Positions 6,258 to 6,308 of a stretch of 6,308 nucleotides of DNA are shown one piece after another. This DNA is from Gammaproteobacteria bacterium (lineage in GTDB: Bacteria; Pseudomonadota; Gammaproteobacteria; Magnimaribacterales; Magnimaribacteraceae): contig PAOE01000004.1 in the NCBI GenBank assembly GCA_002707915.1, forward strand, positions 29,716 through 36,023. The letters run 5' to 3'. Numbering within the stretch: the stretch's first letter is position 1; each line of letters opens with the position of its first letter. The position numbers and the translations under genes were made by a program. Below the pieces are notes generated by a model. That model worked only from the letters and a program-made list of their open reading frames with translations, made no database searches and was not told where the DNA came from.

Positions 6258-6308
6258 TCAAAGAGCCATAGCAATTTTTACATAATCATCTACAGACAGG
6301 TTTTCTGC
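6258..6308 (-). CDS. rsmA: RsmA (KsgA) 16S rRNA dimethyltransferase, C-terminal end only
   Basis: The last 16 codons and TGA stop of a gene entering from the right edge read AENLSVDDYVKIAMAL. This resembles the C-terminal tail of RsmA/KsgA, where a stretch like RAE-x-LSV-x-x-(F/Y)-x-x-(I/L)A closes the protein. The full enzyme dimethylates two adjacent adenines near the 3' end of 16S rRNA. The placement fits, since ksgA/rsmA lies upstream of apaH in many gammaproteobacteria. The stop at 6258-6260 is followed by one base and the apaH ATG. Only 16 residues are visible, so the assignment rests on the tail motif and synteny. Confidence 0.72.
   Translation of the reverse strand, partial: AENLSVDDYVKIAMAL

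Overview
The window is an AT-rich (roughly 35-40% GC by eye), tightly packed bacterial segment in which every recognisable gene lies on the minus strand, so transcription runs from the right edge to the left. The gene set (RsmA, ApaH, a Cca of the E. coli type, a PTR1/FolM-like pteridine reductase), the ATGA overlap and near-zero intergenic gaps, and the AT bias fit a streamlined gammaproteobacterium, plausibly marine and SAR86-like. The lineage is an inference from style and gene content, not from a marker gene.

Right half (about 3625-6308) is a housekeeping run in the order rsmA (last 16 codons only), apaH, cca, folM-like. The genes are separated by 1 nt or 2 nt, or overlap by ATGA, so they are almost certainly co-transcribed and translationally coupled. 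They cover 16S rRNA dimethylation, Ap4A hydrolysis, tRNA 3'-CCA synthesis/repair and reduced pterin production. apaG, which sits between ksgA/rsmA and apaH in E. coli, is absent here. The Cca protein has lost the catalytic residues of its HD phosphohydrolase domain.

A 47-bp AT-rich gap (3578-3624) is the longest non-coding stretch and separates this run from a second block. Left half (1-3577) reads as an acyl-CoA/lipid-type accessory cassette: an ACAD10/11- or LvaA-like APH-fold kinase, a FAS1-like MaoC subunit, a catalytic MaoC (R)-hydratase subunit, and a large spinster-type MFS transporter. The transporter starts at TTG and runs off the left edge. The two MaoC subunits probably form a heterodimer of the HadA/HadB or ChsH2/ChsH1 kind. 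Together with the kinase and transporter this suggests uptake or export of a hydrophobic carboxylate and processing of its hydroxyacyl- or enoyl-CoA form; the substrate cannot be read from the sequence.

No tRNA, rRNA, CRISPR array, insertion sequence, attachment site or convincing intrinsic terminator was seen, and there is no gene-free stretch longer than 47 bp. I found no clear evidence of a wholly new system. The most notable points are the 14-segment architecture of the MFS protein, the HD-less Cca, the kinase-dehydratase-transporter cassette, and the missing apaG.
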